Assembly (NCBI GenBank): GCA_018374635.1
Contig: JAHAEW010000106.1
Span: 1-8,382, forward strand
Origin: Clostridiales bacterium
GTDB lineage: Bacteria; Bacillota; Clostridia; Oscillospirales; Oscillospiraceae
Length of the DNA stretch: 8,382 nt
Direction: 5' to 3'
In this document: one piece after another, positions 1-5,917 of the stretch
How positions within the stretch are numbered: the first letter of the stretch is position 1
How the letters are laid out: the number at the start of each line of letters is the position of its first letter
Position numbers and translations under genes: made by a program
Notes under the pieces: generated by a model
Databases searched by the model: none
What the model was told of the DNA's origin: nothing
The model's input: only the letters and a program-made list of their open reading frames with translations

Positions 1-99
1 GATTTTTGCTCCGTTTAATGATAAAACGCCAGTCCTCGTGTTTTGAGAACTGGCGTTCTTTGACAAGCTGTGACGCCCCGGTCTCCCAAGGGAGACCGG
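1..99. repeat. Left terminal inverted repeat, 99 bp
   Basis: This stretch is the exact reverse complement of 8284-8382, with no mismatch over 99 bases; the match stops abruptly at base 100. It contains two hairpins: a 9-bp stem at 25-33/49-57 and a 22-base near-palindrome at 78-99. It encodes no protein. Read on the minus strand it lies downstream of ygfK, just as the right copy lies downstream of prfC on the plus strand, so both copies are in the same orientation relative to the arriving transcript. The outer limit is unknown because the window ends inside the repeat. It could be a dispersed intergenic repeat, the flank of an invertible segment, or an assembly-graph overlap. Confidence 0.95.
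22..57 (-). terminator. Intrinsic terminator-like hairpin in left repeat
   Basis: On the minus strand the arm AACGCCAGT (57 to 49) pairs with ACTGGCGTT (33 to 25). Three further inner pairs (CTC/GAG) follow one mismatch, closing a 7-nt loop, and the stem runs into TTTT. It would back up the ygfK terminator at 128-172 for leftward transcription. The T-run is short, so efficiency is uncertain. Confidence 0.6.
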
Positions 100-105
100 C
101 AGCTT
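65..105 (-). repeat. Palindromic hairpin, left version
   Basis: The core CCGGTCTCCC (78-87) pairs with GGGAGACCGG (90-99) across an AA/TT centre. The outer five base pairs found in the right copy are lost here because bases 100-104 differ. Instead AAGCTG (65-70) can pair with CAGCTT (100-105), leaving 71-77 as a one-sided bulge. The element therefore stays strongly self-complementary but with a different outer stem. There is no T-run, so it is not a classical terminator alone. Confidence 0.7.
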
Positions 106-127
106 TATACATTGAACCGAATGGATA

Positions 128-172
128 AACGAGAATCCCCGCCCGGCATGCGCTCCGGGCGGGGATCTCGTT
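128..172 (-). terminator. Terminator of the ssnA-ygfK unit
   Basis: AACGAGA plus TCCCCGCCCGG (128-146, with A135 bulged) pairs with CCGGGCGGGGA plus TCTCGTT (155-172). This gives an 18-bp stem with an 8-nt loop. Read leftward it begins 42 bases after the ygfK stop codon and ends in a short TTT. It is the strongest hairpin in this gap and the natural 3' end of the operon. The T-tract is weak, but the stem is long and GC-rich. Confidence 0.8.
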
Positions 173-214
173 TGCGGAGTTAAGAGACAAGAAAGGGGTT
201 TTATCGGAACACGC

Positions 215-3211
215 TTACTTCAGCAGATAGCTGTAATTGGCGTAGACCGCACAGATGAGCTTCCGCAGGTCCTCGTACAGGCCGCAGGAGGCGTCCTCCA
301 CGTGGTACTCCTTGACCTGGCCGCCCAGGCGTACCCGGGTCAGATCGCCCTCCAGACGGAGGAAGCCCTCGTTCTCGCTGTTGTTGAAGTCCTCCTCGCT
401 CCAGAAGAGGGTGAACTTATCCTTGTAGGGACGGGAGTCATAGGGGCAGAAGGTGGCGCAGTTGCCACACTCGTTGCACATGCCGTCCACATGGATGATC
501 TGGCGCATCCGCTTTCCGGGGACCCAGACGGCCACGTTGGCGCGGTTGGGGCAGACCTCGGTACAGGTCTCGCAGACGGTGGCGCAGCCCAGGCAGCGGA
601 TCTCGTCGCAGCTCTTGCAGTCGTTGCAGAGGATGCCGCGCTTGGCCAGGGGGGCCTGGTAGTCGGCGTTGACGTTCTTTTCCACATACTTCTCGGTGTC
701 GAAGGCCTGGATCGCCCTGGCGGCCTTGGTGGCGCCGGCAATGGCCTCCACCACGGTGCCGGGGCCCTTCTGACCGTCGCCGATCACAAAGACGTTCTTG
801 ACGCTGGACTCCAGAGTCTCCGCGTTGACCACAGCCTTGCCGCGGTTATCCACAGCCAGTCCGTTGGCGGTGTAGAGAGCGGTGTCCACCTTCTCGCCCA
901 CGGCAGTGATGACGGTGCAGGCGGGGACCTCCACCACGCGGCCGGTATCCACGGGGGTGCGGCGGCCGGTGGCGTCGGGAGCGCCCAGTTCCATCTCGTG
1001 GCAGGTGAGGACGCCGTCCTTCACACCCACGGGAGCCAGCAGCTCACGGAACTCCACGCCGTCCTCCAGAGCCAGCTCCAGCTCCTCCTGGTCGGCGGGC
1101 ATATAGCGCTTGGTGCGGCGGTAGACCAGGGAGACCCTCTTCACGCCGGGGATGCGCTTGGCAGCCCGGGCGGCGTCCATCGCGGTGTTGCCGCCGCCGA
1201 TGACCACCACGTTCTCGCCCAGCTGGAGGGATTCGGGGGCCTTCTTGGCCTTCTCCAGGAACGCGATGACGTTCATCTCCTCGCCGTACTCCAGACCGGC
1301 GCTGCCCTTGTTCCAGGCGCCGGTGGCGAAGATGACATGGGTGTAGCCCTGATCGAAGAGCTCCTGCGCGCTCTTGACCTCGGTGTTGAGGACCACCTTG
1401 GCGCCCATGGCCTCCATGAGCTTCACATCGTTGTCGATGGCGGAGGCGGGAATGCGGAAGGCGGGGATCACATGGCGCACGATGCCGCCCAGGGAGTCCT
1501 TGCGCTCGAAGACGGTCACATCCACGCCGGCGCGGCCCAGGAAGTAGGCGGCAGACATACCGGCCGGGCCGCCGCCGATGACGGCTGCCTTCTTGCCGGA
1601 GACCGGCGCGCCCGCCTTCAGCTTGGGCAGCAGCGCGGAGAAGCCGCCCTCAGCCGCCTTGAGCTTCTGGGTGCGGATGTACACGCTCTCCTCATAGGCG
1701 TTGCGCATGCACTTGTCCTGGCAGCGGTGGGAGCAGATGGTGCCGGTGATGAAGGGCAGGGCGTTGCGGTGGGTGATGACCTCCAGGGCCTCCTCATACC
1801 TGCCGGCATTGACCAGCATCAGGTAAGCGGGAATATCCTGCTCGATGGGGCAGCCGTTGCGGCAGGGGGCGGTGAAGCAGTCGATGAGGGGGACCTTCTT
1901 GTCTAGCTTGCGGCTGGGCAGGGGCTTCATGGGCTTCTGGTAGTGGCAGTCGGCAAAGAGCTGGTCCAGCAGAGCGTCCAGCTTGGCCACATCCACGCCC
2001 TGGAAGGCGCCGCTTTCCTTGCCGTCAAACTGGGCGGCGATCTGGGCCAGTCGGTTGTAGCCGCCCGACTTGAGTATGGTGGTGGCCAGGGTGACGGGCC
2101 AGATGCCGCAGTCCACCAGCGCTTTGATGTTGTGATAATCCGCGCCGCCGGAGTAGGAGATGCGCAGCTTGCCGCCGAACTCGTGGGAGAGCTTGCCGGC
2201 CAGGGACAGGGTCAGGGGATACAGGGAGCGGCCGGACATGTACATCTCATCGCTGGGCAGCTCGCCGGCGGCCACATCCACGGGGAAGGTGTTGGTCAGC
2301 TTGACGCCGAACTCCAGACCCTTCTCGGCGCACAGGGCCATCAGGCGGCGGAGCATGGGCACCGCATCGCAGAACTGGAGGTCCTCCAGGAAGTGGTGGT
2401 CGTCAAACTGGATGTAGTCAAAGCCCAGGGAATCCAGGGTCTTGCGGGCAAACTCATAGCCCAGCAGGGTGGGGTTGCACTTGATGAAGGTATTGAAGCC
2501 CTTGTTCTGGATGAGATGGTTGGCAATGCGCTCGATCTCGTCCGGGGGGCAGCCGTGCAGGGTGGAGATGGTGACCGACTCACTGATCCGGGGAGTGATG
2601 GCCTTCACATAGGCCTCGTCCACGTTCTGGAACCGGTCCAGATTGTTCAGGGCCCAGTCCATGCACTCCTTCCACACCGCGGTGTTGGAGGCATCCCGCA
2701 TCTCATTGAGGTACTTGTCGATCTTCTCGGACTGGATACCGGCCAGATCGTAACCCACGCTCATGTTGAACACGAAGCCGTCAGGATCGCCCAGGCCGTA
2801 CTCCTTGGCCAGCAGCTTGCAGGCGAACCAAGCCTTCACATACTCGGCAAAGGCCTGAGGCACATAGAGCTCGGTGGACCACTCGCAGTTGTAGCACTCG
2901 TCCTCAGCGGTGATGCAGGGCTTGGCCACGCACTTGGACAGCTCGTCGCCGTCCATGACCTGGACGGTCTTGACCTCGAAGAAGCGGCTGCCGCCGGCAT
3001 AGGCGGCGATCAGGTTCTGAGCCAGCTGGGTGTGGGGGCCGGCGGCAGGACCGAAGGGAGACTCGATCTTTTCCTGGAAGATGGGACGGGCCTGGCCGCC
3101 CTTGTGCTCCACGATTTTGGAGACGCCGAAGATGGTGCCCTGGTCATGGTGCTCGGTCAGGATCCAGTTCATCAGATGGGCAAAGGACATGGGACGCATA
3201 ATATCGCTCAT
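215..3211 (-). CDS. ygfK: YgfK-type iron-sulfur flavoprotein oxidoreductase (putative selenate reductase subunit family)
   Basis: This is a 998-residue cytoplasmic redox enzyme; E. coli YgfK is about 1030. Residues 1-430 look like a dihydroorotate dehydrogenase-like TIM barrel (SGGADYHNIKALVDCGIWPVT near 354-374 resembles the flavin phosphate-binding end). Residues 440-520 are a GltD-type Fe-S domain with Cys445, 450, 454, 493, 497 and 501. GGGPAG at 546-551 with Glu569 is the FAD Rossmann site, GGGNTAMDA at 672-680 the NAD(P)H site, and GD at 811-812 the FAD-closing motif. The C-terminus is ferredoxin-like: Cys862, 865, 868, 873, 876, 880, 883, 887 and a clean cluster at 912, 915, 918, 922. 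The module set matches dihydropyrimidine dehydrogenase in another order. The name comes from a presumed role in selenate reduction; genetics in gut bacteria ties the gene to anaerobic purine/uric acid breakdown, so reduction of a purine-derived ring is plausible but inferred. The start is Met at 3211, because GGGAGG lies 8 nt upstream; the frame stays open further without a better site. Confidence 0.93.
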   Translation of the reverse strand: MSDIMRPMSFAHLMNWILTEHHDQGTIFGVSKIVEHKGGQARPIFQEKIESPFGPAAGPHTQLAQNLIAAYAGGSRFFEVKTVQVMDGDELSKCVAKPCITAEDECYNCEWSTELYVPQAFAEYVKAWFACKLLAKEYGLGDPDGFVFNMSVGYDLAGIQSEKIDKYLNEMRDASNTAVWKECMDWALNNLDRFQNVDEAYVKAITPRISESVTISTLHGCPPDEIERIANHLIQNKGFNTFIKCNPTLLGYEFARKTLDSLGFDYIQFDDHHFLEDLQFCDAVPMLRRLMALCAEKGLEFGVKLTNTFPVDVAAGELPSDEMYMSGRSLYPLTLSLAGKLSHEFGGKLRISYSGGADYHNIKALVDCGIWPVTLATTILKSGGYNRLAQIAAQFDGKESGAFQGVDVAKLDALLDQLFADCHYQKPMKPLPSRKLDKKVPLIDCFTAPCRNGCPIEQDIPAYLMLVNAGRYEEALEVITHRNALPFITGTICSHRCQDKCMRNAYEESVYIRTQKLKAAEGGFSALLPKLKAGAPVSGKKAAVIGGGPAGMSAAYFLGRAGVDVTVFERKDSLGGIVRHVIPAFRIPASAIDNDVKLMEAMGAKVVLNTEVKSAQELFDQGYTHVIFATGAWNKGSAGLEYGEEMNVIAFLEKAKKAPESLQLGENVVVIGGGNTAMDAARAAKRIPGVKRVSLVYRRTKRYMPADQEELELALEDGVEFRELLAPVGVKDGVLTCHEMELGAPDATGRRTPVDTGRVVEVPACTVITAVGEKVDTALYTANGLAVDNRGKAVVNAETLESSVKNVFVIGDGQKGPGTVVEAIAGATKAARAIQAFDTEKYVEKNVNADYQAPLAKRGILCNDCKSCDEIRCLGCATVCETCTEVCPNRANVAVWVPGKRMRQIIHVDGMCNECGNCATFCPYDSRPYKDKFTLFWSEEDFNNSENEGFLRLEGDLTRVRLGGQVKEYHVEDASCGLYEDLRKLICAVYANYSYLLK

Positions 3212-3219
3212 AAAGAAAA

Positions 3220-3225
3220 CCTCCC
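3220..3225 (-). promoter_or_regulatory. Ribosome binding site of ygfK
   Basis: The minus strand reads GGGAGG, 8 nt before ATG at 3211. It fixes the start and rules out the 31-codon longer reading, which would begin inside the intercistronic hairpin. Confidence 0.85.
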
Positions 3226-3262
3226 GGCTTATTTCCGTATTTTCTCCAGACAAATAGGGACA

Positions 3263-3301
3263 TCCCTCCGCGAGGCGGGGGCTTACCGCCCTGCGGAGGA
3301 T
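3263..3301 (-). other. Intercistronic hairpin between ssnA and ygfK
   Basis: The 121-bp gap between the two genes holds a stem: CCTCCGC (3265-3271) with GCGGAGG (3293-3299), then after two mismatched positions GGCGG (3274-3278) with CCGCC (3286-3290), and a 7-nt loop. No T-run follows on the minus strand, so it is unlikely to be a simple terminator. It could stabilise the ssnA part of the mRNA, be a processing site, or partly attenuate ygfK. It lies about 50 nt upstream of the ygfK start. Confidence 0.6.
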
Positions 3302-3332
3302 CAAATATGTTTATTGTACGTGCAGACAGGAC

Positions 3333-4673
3333 TTAGTAGGTGCAGTGATTGAGGGTACCCCAGAGCTTCTTGGACTGCTCCATGCACCAGGCATTGATCT
3401 TGTCCTCGTCGATGCCGACGAACTCGCGGTCCTTGTAGACCACCTTGCCGTTGATGATGGTGGTGCGGCAGTTCTTGCCCATCATGCCGAAGAGCATGTG
3501 GCCGTCGATGTTGGCGTCGGAGAAGGGGGTGAAGGGCTTGTAGTCCATGACGATCACGTCGGCCGCGGCACCCTCGGCCAGGATGCCCAGAGGCTTCTTG
3601 AAGTAGCGGGCGCCGATCTTGGCGTTGTTCTGGAAGAGCATGCCGGTGGCCTCACACCAGCCCACGTTGGGCTGGGCGGTGTTGTGGCGCTGCATGGGCA
3701 GCAGGACCTTCAGGCTCTCCAGCATGTCGTGGGTGTAGGCGTCGGTGCCCAGACCGATGAGGATGCCCTTCTGATACATCTGGAGGACCGGCGCGCAGCC
3801 CACGGCGTTGCCCATGTTGGACTCGGGGTTGTTGACCGCCATGGTGTTGGTCTCCTTGATGATGTCCATCTCGGCGGGAGAGACGTGGATGCAGTGGCCC
3901 AGCATGGTCTTCTCACCCAGAATGCCGTTGTAGAGCAGGCGGTTGACCGGGCGGCAGCCGTAGTTGCGCAGAGAGTCATACACATCGTTCATGCCCTCGG
4001 CCACGTGGATGTGGAAGCCGGTCATGCCGTCGTTGGCCTTGACCATCTTCTCGAAGGTCTTGTCCGAGATGGTGAAGAGGGCGTGGCCGCCGAACATGGC
4101 CTTGATCATGTCGTCGTCCTGCTCCTTACACCACTTGGCAAAGTCGGCGTTCTCCTGGATGGCCTGGTCGCACTTCTCCATGCCGTCGCGCTCGCTGACC
4201 TCGTAGCAGAGGTTGGCACGGATGCCCACTTCCTGGCAAACATCCTTGATGGCGAAGAGGGAGCCGGGGATCTCACAGAAGGAGGCGTGATGGTCAAAGA
4301 TGGTGGTCACGCCGTCCCGGATGCAGTCCAGCACCGTAGCATAGGCGCAGGCGCGGGTGCCGTCCAGGGTCAGATTCCGGTCGATGTACCACCACTGGCC
4401 GTCCAGCACCTCAAAAAAATTGGTGGGGTTGAAGCCGTTGATGGACAGGCCGCGGGCCAGGCCGGAGTAGATGTGGGTGTGGGCGTTGATGAGGCCGGGC
4501 ATGATCACGCCGCCCTTGGCGTCCACAAATTCAGCCTCGGGATACTTGGCCTTCAGGTCGGCAAAGGAGCCGATCTCCTTGATGACCTGGCCGTCGATCA
4601 CGACAGCGCCATCCTCCACATAGGGGAGGGCTTCGTTGCGGGTGATGAGTTTACCGTTTCCCACTAGCAGCAT
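3333..4673 (-). CDS. ssnA: SsnA-type amidohydrolase (selenium metabolism / purine cluster)
   Basis: The protein has 446 residues, close to E. coli SsnA (about 442). It is a metal-dependent amidohydrolase of the TrzA/AtzA/guanine-deaminase superfamily, acting in the cytoplasm. A small beta domain (about 1-58 plus the C-terminus) encloses a TIM barrel. Metal and catalytic motifs are all present: PGLINAHTHIYSGLARG with His65 and His67, HIHVAEG with His223 and Glu226, GHCIHVS at 259-265, and LGTDAYTHDM with Asp311. The family sits next to ygfK, xdh-type hydroxylase genes and selD/yqeB genes in many genomes, and is linked to selenium-dependent molybdenum hydroxylases and anaerobic uric acid use. 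A deaminase or ring-opening hydrolase on a purine-derived substrate is likely; the exact substrate cannot be read from sequence. The start at 4673 follows AAGGAGG with 8-nt spacing. It precedes ygfK in one unit, and an attenuator-like terminator lies just upstream. Confidence 0.93.
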   Translation of the reverse strand: MLLVGNGKLITRNEALPYVEDGAVVIDGQVIKEIGSFADLKAKYPEAEFVDAKGGVIMPGLINAHTHIYSGLARGLSINGFNPTNFFEVLDGQWWYIDRNLTLDGTRACAYATVLDCIRDGVTTIFDHHASFCEIPGSLFAIKDVCQEVGIRANLCYEVSERDGMEKCDQAIQENADFAKWCKEQDDDMIKAMFGGHALFTISDKTFEKMVKANDGMTGFHIHVAEGMNDVYDSLRNYGCRPVNRLLYNGILGEKTMLGHCIHVSPAEMDIIKETNTMAVNNPESNMGNAVGCAPVLQMYQKGILIGLGTDAYTHDMLESLKVLLPMQRHNTAQPNVGWCEATGMLFQNNAKIGARYFKKPLGILAEGAAADVIVMDYKPFTPFSDANIDGHMLFGMMGKNCRTTIINGKVVYKDREFVGIDEDKINAWCMEQSKKLWGTLNHCTY

Positions 4674-4742
4674 ATGGTTGTCCTCCTTATTTGTTCGGCG
4701 GGTCTGCACGAGATGCCCCTGTTCCCCTTTGCGCGGCGGAAT

Positions 4743-4773
4743 AAAAAAGGACCCTCATGGAAATGAGCGTCCT
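4743..4773 (-). terminator. Leader terminator (attenuator) upstream of ssnA
   Basis: On the minus strand the stem pairs AGGAC-G-CTCAT with ATGAG-G-GTCCT (one G/G mismatch, TTCC loop) and runs straight into six T residues (4748 to 4743). This is a textbook intrinsic terminator, yet no minus-strand gene lies upstream of it and ssnA starts 70 nt downstream. The only transcript it can act on is the ssnA leader itself, so it most likely controls read-through into ssnA-ygfK. Confidence 0.8.
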
Positions 4774-4798
4774 GCCGGTTGCGGCCCATGACCAGCAA
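4755..4798 (-). ncRNA. Candidate anti-terminator hairpin / pseudoknot in the ssnA leader
   Basis: Just before the terminator, minus-strand TTGC-T-GG (4798 to 4792) pairs with CCGCAA (4784 to 4779), leaving a loop TCATGGG. Six bases of that loop, TCATGG (4791 to 4786), are complementary to CCATGA (4760 to 4755), which spans the loop and 3' arm of the terminator. Pairing would block the terminator. This is visible complementarity only. The 4-bp alternative GCCG/CGGC at the same place competes with it. I do not recognise the leader as a known riboswitch class. Confidence 0.35.
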
Positions 4799-4872
4799 TC
4801 GGATTCAGAAACACTCCTCCAGCCCGTGCGCGAAGCACTTCGTTGCAGCCACGACCAATATGATGACTTTTT

Positions 4873-4897
4873 AGTGGATTTGCACAGGCAAATCACT
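4873..4897. promoter_or_regulatory. Palindrome at the predicted ssnA transcription start
   Basis: On the minus strand AGTG-ATTTGC pairs with GCAAAT-C-CACT around a CTGT centre, so the arms are 10 bp with one extra C. It begins two bases after the TATAAA -10 candidate, putting it at the start point of the ssnA transcript. It could be a repressor operator or a 5'-end stabilising hairpin. On the plus strand it is followed by five T residues, so it could also stop stray rightward transcription. Confidence 0.55.
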
Positions 4898-4898
4898 T

Positions 4899-4927
4899 TT
4901 TATACTCCAAGTCTAACACAGAGTGCA
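4899..4927 (-). promoter_or_regulatory. Candidate ssnA promoter
   Basis: The minus-strand -10 candidate TATAAA lies at 4904 to 4899. At 17-bp spacing the -35 position reads TGCACT (4927 to 4922), a poor match to TTGACA, as expected of an activator-dependent promoter. An alternative is TTGATT (4938 to 4933) with TTAGAC (4916 to 4911) at 16 bp. The start would be near 4892, giving a leader of about 220 nt. Confidence 0.4.
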
Positions 4928-4962
4928 CCGAAAATCAACCCTTTTTTAGAGTACCAGAAAAT
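4920..4962. repeat. Imperfect direct repeat, possible activator sites
   Basis: AGAGTGCACCGAAAAT (4920-4935) and AGAGTACCAGAAAAT (4948-4962) are the same motif with small insertions, 28 bp apart. They are centred near -35 and -63 of the predicted ssnA start, the usual place for an activator working on a promoter with a weak -35. The match is short and could be chance. Confidence 0.3.
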
Positions 4963-4984
4963 TTTTCAGGCATAACGATTTTTC

Positions 4985-5012
4985 TTGTAATTCTTCCATG
5001 ATATGATACAAT
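4985..5012 (+). promoter_or_regulatory. Promoter of the PAS regulator gene
   Basis: TTGTAA (4985-4990) and TACAAT (5007-5012) are separated by 16 bp, with an extended -10 TG at 5004-5005. Transcription would start near 5019 and give a 5' leader of about 130 nt before ATG at 5152. Confidence 0.65.
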
Positions 5013-5151
5013 ATTCTCAATGCATATGTGGCTTTTACGACCGATTCTGAGGCAGAGAAGGAGAGAATGGGGACAGAAGAGCCAAAAAAAGGTACATTTT
5101 CCGCAAAAAGGCGCTTGACTGCCGGCCTCTGGCGGAAGGAAGGAATGAATT

Positions 5152-5799
5152 ATGCTCAACGCATCCATGCTTCAGTTTTTGTTTCAGCTGGCCAAGGGAA
5201 TTGCCCAGCAATTTGGCCCCAACTGTGAAGTGGTGGTCCACGATCTGATCTCCAATGATCCGGACAGCTCCATTGTGGCCATTGAAAACGGCCATGTGAC
5301 CGGCCGGAAGGTGGGAGACGGCCCTTCCCATGTGGTGCTGGAGGCTCTGCGCAGCGAGCGGGCCAATCTGCAGGACCACCTGAGCTACCTGACCCGGACC
5401 AAGGATGGCAAGATCCTCAAGTCCAGCACCTTCTATATCCGGGATGACGATGGAAATGCCGTTGGCATTTTCGGCATCAACTACGACATTACCCTCATGC
5501 TGGCCATGGAGAACAGCCTCAAGCAGTTTACCTCCACCGAACAGGAGAACCAGGAGCCGGAGGAGATCTCCCGCAACGTCAGCGACCTGCTGGACGAGCT
5601 CATCGAGCAGAGCGTCCGGGTGGTGGGTAAGCCGGTGGCGCTGATGAACAAGGAGGACAAGGTCAAGGCCATCCAGTTCCTCAATAACTCGGGGGCCTTC
5701 CTCATCACCAAGAGCGGTGATAAAGTGTGCAAATTCTTTGGGATCTCCAAATATACGCTGTACAGCTACATCGACGAGGCCAAAGAGGCCGCCAACTGA
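5152..5799 (+). CDS. YheO-like PAS domain HTH transcriptional regulator
   Basis: The protein has 215 residues and no signal peptide or membrane segment. Residues about 7-120 resemble the YheO-like PAS domain (PAS_6), with conserved-looking VVVHDL at 27-32 and GIFGINYDIT at 105-114. A charged linker (about 128-140) leads to a C-terminal helix-turn-helix of the YheO/HTH_22 type, GDKVCKFFGISKYTLYSYIDEA at 189-210. The family includes sensors of small metabolites such as DauR. Its ligand here is unknown, but divergent placement from ssnA-ygfK makes a purine-pathway intermediate a reasonable guess. The start is ATG 5152, because AAGGAAGGA lies 7 nt upstream; Met6 is less well placed. It is followed directly by its own terminator, so it is monocistronic. 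Activator or repressor cannot be told from sequence. Confidence 0.87.
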   Translation: MLNASMLQFLFQLAKGIAQQFGPNCEVVVHDLISNDPDSSIVAIENGHVTGRKVGDGPSHVVLEALRSERANLQDHLSYLTRTKDGKILKSSTFYIRDDDGNAVGIFGINYDITLMLAMENSLKQFTSTEQENQEPEEISRNVSDLLDELIEQSVRVVGKPVALMNKEDKVKAIQFLNNSGAFLITKSGDKVCKFFGISKYTLYSYIDEAKEAAN

Positions 5800-5816
5800 G
5801 AGAAACAGAGACAAAA

Positions 5817-5839
5817 AGCCGGCGAAAGCCGGCTTTTTT
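5817..5839 (+). terminator. Terminator of the PAS regulator gene
   Basis: AGCCGGC (5817-5823) pairs with GCCGGCT (5828-5834) around a GAAA tetraloop and ends in six T residues. A-residues before the stem extend pairing with the T-run, so it may also work leftward. It begins 18 nt after the stop codon and separates the regulator from the phosphatase gene. Confidence 0.92.
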
Positions 5840-5854
5840 GGCCCAATTATCACC

Positions 5855-5883
5855 TTGCCGTACCGGCCTGGACATGGTACACT
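5855..5883 (+). promoter_or_regulatory. Promoter of the HAD phosphatase gene
   Basis: TTGCCG (5855-5860) and TACACT (5878-5883) are 17 bp apart, a good housekeeping-type promoter right after the preceding terminator. The start would be near 5890, leaving a leader of about 28 nt. Confidence 0.65.
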
Positions 5884-5917
5884 AGACAGGTGATTTTTGC
5901 GGAAGGAGAGCAGTGCC

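Larger units (their letters stand above)
4674..5151. promoter_or_regulatory. Divergent regulatory region between ssnA and the PAS regulator
   Basis: This 478-bp stretch has no convincing gene; the small frames lack a usable ribosome site or overlap the structures listed below. Its central part (about 4860-5050) is clearly AT-richer than the surrounding genes. It holds the leftward ssnA promoter candidate, an ssnA leader RNA with a terminator, possible operators, and the rightward promoter of the regulator. The two transcripts start roughly 125 bp apart, so one regulator bound between them could affect both. The 5' leader of the regulator is about 130 nt (5019-5151) with only weak local hairpins. 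Confidence 0.8.

Noticed and set aside
302..3352. Long plus-strand open frames opposite ygfK (534 and 469 codons)
   Set aside because: They are antisense shadows of a GC-rich gene. Their translations are low-complexity (Ala, Gly, Val, His, Leu rich) with no domain, while the minus-strand frame shows full cofactor motifs.
3345..4667. 440-codon plus-strand frame opposite ssnA
   Set aside because: Same shadow effect; the minus strand has the complete amidohydrolase metal site.
215..4673. Selenocysteine read-through in ssnA or ygfK
   Set aside because: Both frames are uninterrupted by TGA and reach family length, so no selenocysteine codon needs to be invoked despite the selenium-linked names.
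4687..4896. Minus-strand leader frame of 69 codons before ssnA
   Set aside because: It would start with GTG at the predicted transcription start, leaving no room for a ribosome site, and it runs through the terminator; a leader peptide is not supported.
4778..4898. A ZTP, molybdenum cofactor or purine riboswitch in the ssnA leader
   Set aside because: Short stretches (for example GGTCGTGGCTG) recall known cores, but the other conserved parts such as CCGCCTGGGC, or the purine junction, are missing.
4757..4975. Small plus-strand frame of 72 codons in the divergent region
   Set aside because: It starts inside the ssnA leader terminator, has no recognisable promoter and crosses the ssnA promoter region; the RNA structures on the other strand explain the sequence better.
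5067..5228. ATG with AAGGAG upstream, giving a 53-codon frame overlapping the regulator start
   Set aside because: Spacing to the ribosome site is only 3 nt, composition is unremarkable, and ATG 5152 has a properly spaced site in the frame of a known domain family.
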